A DNA stretch of 64,000 nt from Rhabdobacter roseus. GTDB lineage: Bacteria; Bacteroidota; Bacteroidia; Cytophagales; Spirosomataceae. The notes under the pieces were generated by a model that was not told the origin of the DNA, did not search any database, and saw only the letters and a list, made by a program, of their open reading frames with translations. The position numbers were made by a program, and so were the translations under genes. The stretch is taken from the NCBI RefSeq assembly GCF_014202275.1, contig NZ_JACHGF010000002.1:1-64000 (forward strand). The letters are read 5' to 3'. Below are positions 60,323-64,000 of this stretch, piece by piece (the first letter of the stretch is position 1; each line of letters opens with the position of its first letter).

Positions 60323-63300
60323 ATGCCAACCTCCCTCCGTTTTCTTCCACTGCTGCTGGGCCTGCTGCTGGGCCTGAGCACGCTCAGCCAGGCCCAAACC
60401 GCCAACCTCTGGACGGGCCAGACCGACAGCAACTGGCACAACCCGGCCAACTGGTCGCTGGGGCTGGTGCCCAACGCCTGCCACGACGTCATCATCCAGG
60501 GGGCCACCTCAGCTCCCGCCCTGCAGGGTGACGTGCAGCTGCACGAGCTGTACCTGCTGGACGGGGCCTCGGTGCTCACCAACGACTACGACATCTACCT
60601 GGGGCTGGGCCTGCCCTTCACGGTGGTAGCGCACGGAGCCACGCTGCCCTGCGCCGACGGCCCCGTCTTCCCCCTGACGGCCACCGTCACGGGCCCGGAC
60701 ACGACCGCCTACCACTACCTGTGGATCGGTCCGGCGGGCGATACGCTGCAGACCATCGACCAAACGGTGGCGACCGATACCCTGTTCATCAACAGTCCGC
60801 AGACGGGCGTCCGGCGGGACACGGCCGGGATCGTCGTGTTCTTTCAGGCGGGCTTCTCAGTGGCCCCGGGGGCCGACTACCTGGCCGTGATCAGCCAGGC
60901 GCAGCGGGCCACCACCCTGACGGCCTCCCGCTCGGGGATCTACACGCTGATCGTCACCGATCCGGCCACGGGCTGTAGCGTGCAGGATACGGCCCTGCTG
61001 CGGCGGGAGGGGGCCCCCACCCTGGCGGTGACGCCGCCCGCCCCGCTGAGTTGCCTGAACGAGTCGGTGACGCTGCGGGCCACGGCCAGCCTGACGGGCG
61101 GCAGCCCCGGCAGTCCGCTCTACAGCTGGGCGGGGGCTCCGGCCACCGTTTTGGGCAGCACCCAGGCGGTCAGCCAGCCGGGCTCCTACGTGATCACCGT
61201 CACCGACCCCAACAACCTGTGCAGCACCGTCGATACGGTGGAAGTCATAACCAACCAGACCCTGCCCCAGGCCACGCTGGCGGGCGGGATGCTGAGCTGC
61301 GATCCGGCCCAGCCGCTGGTGCTGCGGCTGAGCGGGCAGGAGCCCGTCACCGCTTCGGTGCTCTGGGCCAGCGGAGCCACCACCGACAGCCTGGCGGTGA
61401 GCCAACCCGGCAGCTACACGGTGACGGTGCGGCACCCGGTTTCGGGCTGCACGCTGACGCTGACGGCGGAGGTCACGGCCAACCCGCTCTGCGCGGTGGC
61501 CGAGGGCTGCGCGCTGCCGCCCCTTCCGGCGGGAGGAGGCCTCACCTACGAGCGCTGGGAAGGCCAGCCCGGCAGCCAGGTCAGTGACCTGAACCTGGCG
61601 GTGGCCCCCGACACAGTGGGCGTACTCACGAGCCTGGAAGCCCCCAGTCTGGGGCAGTCCAACTACGGCGTGCGCCTGCGGGGCTACGTGGTCCCCCCTA
61701 CCGGCGGGACCTACACCTTCTGGCTGGCGGCGCACGCCGACGCCGAACTCTGGCTGAGTACGGACGAGGATCCCCTGCATAAAGTAAAAATCGCCCACCA
61801 GACCGGCCCGGTGGGCGCGCGCCAGTACGGAGCCACGCCCAGCCAGCGCTCGGCCCCCGTAACGCTGGCCTGCGGGCAGCGCTACTACCTGGAGGTGCTG
61901 CACAAGCAGGGCAGCGGCAGCGATCACCTGTCGGTGAGCTGGCAGATCCCCGGCCAACTGTGGGATACGCTGCCCGTGCCGGGAGCCTACCTGACTCCCT
62001 TTGCTACCTGCGCGCTGGCCATCGAGGGCGACAGCACGGCCCTCTACCTGGGCCAGACCCGGGCTTTGCACCTGGAGCGGCCGGGCGGGCTGACGGAGCC
62101 CGTGGCCTGGAGCAGTTCCTACGCCCACTACGTCAGCAGTCTGACGGCCACCGACAGCACCGACAGCCGCAGCGGCGTGGACACGGTCTACGTGCGTCCC
62201 GGGGCGGCGGGCACCTATACCTACGCGGTGCGCAGCAGCACCGACGCCAGCTGCTGGGCCGAGTACCGCCTGCGGGTCATCGACCAGGCCTGCGCCTGCG
62301 AGGACTGCGACCTCCCGGCGGTGAAGGAGACCGACTACCCCAGCCTGGACGGCAGCCAGCCGCTGAGCGGTAGCCACAGCTACGTGGCCGAGAGCCTCTA
62401 CCGCACGGCCGACGGCAGCTCGGTGAGCCAAACGGTGACCTACCTCGACGGGCTGGGACGGCCGGTGCAGCGGGTGCAGGTGCAGGCCGGGGGCTACGGG
62501 CCGGGGGGCGCGGCTCCCACCGACCTGGTGCAGCCCATCGTCTACGACGCGCTGGGACGACAACCCCGGGAGTATCTGCCCTACGCCGGGGCCAGCAGCG
62601 GGGGCCAGTTCGCGGCCGGGGCCGTCGCGGCCCAGGCCAGCTACTACGGCAGCACGCTGGGCAAGAGCGGGGCGGCCTACGCCCAGCTGCAGTACGAGGC
62701 CTCCCCACTGAATCGGGTGGTGGCGCGCACCGCGCCGGGCAGCAGCCAGCCGGTCACCTACCGCTACCGGACCAACCGGGCCGGGGAGCTCTTCCGGCTG
62801 CAGGTTGATTTTTCTACCGAGCCGCTGCGGGTGAGCACCTACGCGGCCGGGTCGCTGCGGGTGGTGGAAACCACCGACGAGGCGGGGCGGCCCACCACCG
62901 AGTACCGGGATCTGTTCGACCGGGTGGTGGGCCAGGACGTGGGCGGACTGCGGACGCACTACGGCTACGACGCCCGCGGGCAGCTGCGATGCGTGGTGCC
63001 GCCGGGGGCCGTGCAGTTGCTCAGCGACGGGGCCAGCCTGGACCCCTTCGCCGGGGATTTGCTCTTCGCCTACCAATACGACGCGGAGGGCCGCCTGACG
63101 GCCAAGAAAGTACCCGGATCGGGCAGCAGCACGATGACCTACACCAGCCGGGACCTGCTGGATACCAGCACTGACGCCAAGGGGCAGGTGCTGAGCTACA
63201 CCTACGACACCCTGAACCGGGCGGTGACCGTCTCGCTGAACGGGCAGGAGATCACCCACCACTACTACGATACCTACCCCAGCGACGATTTCGAGGCCAG

Positions 63301-64000
63301 CCACGCCTTCGGGCAGGCCCGCAAGACCAACACCACGGGCCTGGCTACGGCCACCGACCAGCGAGTGCTGGGCAGCAGCACGCTGCTGCGCACGAGCACC
63401 TACTACGACGCCGAGGGACGGGTAATCCAACTCTCATCCCAGAATCACAAAGGGAGCGTGGACCGCAGCTCCCTAAAGCTGGATTTTAGCGGGCAGGTGC
63501 TCGAAGAGCGGCAGACGACCCGGGGGCTGACGCTACTGACGCGCCGCTCCTACGACCGGGGCGGGCGCGCCAAGGCGATCTGCCAGCAGGTCTACGACGA
63601 GCAGACGCCCGAGGCGGGCAAGTACTGGGAGCCCGTGGGGCGCTACGCCTACAACGGCATCGGGGAGCTGACGGGCAAGACGCTGGGCTGTGGCATCCAG
63701 CGGGTAGACTACGCCTACAACCTGCGGGGCTGGCTCACCAGGATGAACGATCCGGCGCAGCTGGCGGCGGGCAAGGACTTCTTCGGCATGAGCCTGACCT
63801 ACGACGCGGTGGGCAACATCAGCGGCTGGCAGTACCGCTCGGCGCAGCGGACGGGCCCCTACACCGAGGCGTTTTCGGTGACGGCCAAGGAGCTCTACCA
63901 GTACGGCTTCACCTACGACAACCTCTACCGGCTCAAAACGGCGGGGCTGACCAAGGCCGGAGCGCCGGTCTATGCCCTGGGTGGAACGGACAACGGGGCC
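60323..64000 (+). CDS. RHS-repeat protein with Ig-like, PA14 and DUF6443 domains (runs off the edge)
   Basis: At least 1,226 residues from the ATG at 60323 with no stop before the window end. Signal peptide ends TLSQAQ, then TANLWTGQTDSNWHNPANWS with LGLVP, the same module as at 55144. Ig-like repeats lie at ~225-390 (SQPGSYVITVTDP, GSYTVTVRHP). A PA14 domain spans ~445-560 (VVPPTGGTYTFWLAAHADAE, YLEVLHKQGSGSDHLSVSW), then a DUF6443-type lead into RHS (YVAESLYRTADGSS, VTYLDGLGRPVQRVQVQAGG). Many RHS repeats follow (YDARGQL, YDAEGRLTAK, YDTLNRAV, YAYNLRGWLTRM). The region is very GC-rich. Toxin tail and any immunity gene would lie beyond 64000. Confidence 0.9.
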   Translation, partial: MPTSLRFLPLLLGLLLGLSTLSQAQTANLWTGQTDSNWHNPANWSLGLVPNACHDVIIQGATSAPALQGDVQLHELYLLDGASVLTNDYDIYLGLGLPFTVVAHGATLPCADGPVFPLTATVTGPDTTAYHYLWIGPAGDTLQTIDQTVATDTLFINSPQTGVRRDTAGIVVFFQAGFSVAPGADYLAVISQAQRATTLTASRSGIYTLIVTDPATGCSVQDTALLRREGAPTLAVTPPAPLSCLNESVTLRATASLTGGSPGSPLYSWAGAPATVLGSTQAVSQPGSYVITVTDPNNLCSTVDTVEVITNQTLPQATLAGGMLSCDPAQPLVLRLSGQEPVTASVLWASGATTDSLAVSQPGSYTVTVRHPVSGCTLTLTAEVTANPLCAVAEGCALPPLPAGGGLTYERWEGQPGSQVSDLNLAVAPDTVGVLTSLEAPSLGQSNYGVRLRGYVVPPTGGTYTFWLAAHADAELWLSTDEDPLHKVKIAHQTGPVGARQYGATPSQRSAPVTLACGQRYYLEVLHKQGSGSDHLSVSWQIPGQLWDTLPVPGAYLTPFATCALAIEGDSTALYLGQTRALHLERPGGLTEPVAWSSSYAHYVSSLTATDSTDSRSGVDTVYVRPGAAGTYTYAVRSSTDASCWAEYRLRVIDQACACEDCDLPAVKETDYPSLDGSQPLSGSHSYVAESLYRTADGSSVSQTVTYLDGLGRPVQRVQVQAGGYGPGGAAPTDLVQPIVYDALGRQPREYLPYAGASSGGQFAAGAVAAQASYYGSTLGKSGAAYAQLQYEASPLNRVVARTAPGSSQPVTYRYRTNRAGELFRLQVDFSTEPLRVSTYAAGSLRVVETTDEAGRPTTEYRDLFDRVVGQDVGGLRTHYGYDARGQLRCVVPPGAVQLLSDGASLDPFAGDLLFAYQYDAEGRLTAKKVPGSGSSTMTYTSRDLLDTSTDAKGQVLSYTYDTLNRAVTVSLNGQEITHHYYDTYPSDDFEASHAFGQARKTNTTGLATATDQRVLGSSTLLRTSTYYDAEGRVIQLSSQNHKGSVDRSSLKLDFSGQVLEERQTTRGLTLLTRRSYDRGGRAKAICQQVYDEQTPEAGKYWEPVGRYAYNGIGELTGKTLGCGIQRVDYAYNLRGWLTRMNDPAQLAAGKDFFGMSLTYDAVGNISGWQYRSAQRTGPYTEAFSVTAKELYQYGFTYDNLYRLKTAGLTKAGAPVYALGGTDNGA

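Noticed and set aside
60857-63430. 857-codon open frame on the minus strand
   Set aside because: It lies fully opposite a well-supported RHS gene in a very GC-rich region, where stop codons are rare on the other strand. Composition (Gly/Val/Arg/Gln-rich) shows no domain.

Overview
The window looks like a chromosomal segment of a Bacteroidota bacterium, probably order Cytophagales near the Spirosoma/Dyadobacter relatives. This is an inference from gene content: a fused SecDF, an ECF sigma / FecR / SusC / SusD locus, Bacteroidota-style -33/-7 promoter candidates, Bacteroidota RHS proteins, and secreted proteins with a head-repeat plus coiled-coil layout. No rRNA, tRNA or CRISPR array was seen. 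No intact insertion sequence was seen, but remnants of mobile genes are present.

1-13.2 kb is mostly ordinary. It holds an amino-acid permease cut by the left edge, secDF with a strong terminator hairpin, and a three-gene set of TonB-dependent receptor, YfiR-family periplasmic protein and CHASE8/HAMP/PAS histidine kinase. A K+/H+ antiporter with a small membrane protein follows. 13.2-19.9 kb is a decaying zone. It has two orphan receiver-only response regulators, a secreted jelly-roll-like protein and an MDR oxidoreductase, with several broken genes between them. 19.9-28.3 kb is a nutrient-uptake locus on the minus strand: ECF sigma, FecR, SusC with an STN domain, SusD, and a secreted propeller-like protein behind a perfect 20-bp hairpin.

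28.3-64 kb is accessory. On the minus strand a very large SpvB/RHS protein leads two small secreted proteins. Between 37.8 and 44.6 kb lie five of the six copies of a dispersed repeat. They surround a small Pro/Lys-rich protein gene, an AT-rich three-gene cassette with an M15 peptidoglycan peptidase, a YoeB toxin-antitoxin pair and a broken HigBA pair. A tandem array of five minus-strand paralogues (44.6-53.5 kb) follows, encoding secreted head-repeat/coiled-coil proteins with near-identical ends and different middles. From 54 kb a plus-strand series encodes secreted surface proteins and two RHS proteins. The second RHS protein runs off the right edge, and the last ~4.5 kb is strikingly GC-rich.

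The most unusual elements are: the ~460-bp repeat (six copies, all in the same orientation, with hairpins that show paired base changes); the adhesin-like array that looks built for gene conversion; and the repeat-bounded M15 peptidase cassette, whose third gene is broken, or regulated, by a seven-T run.
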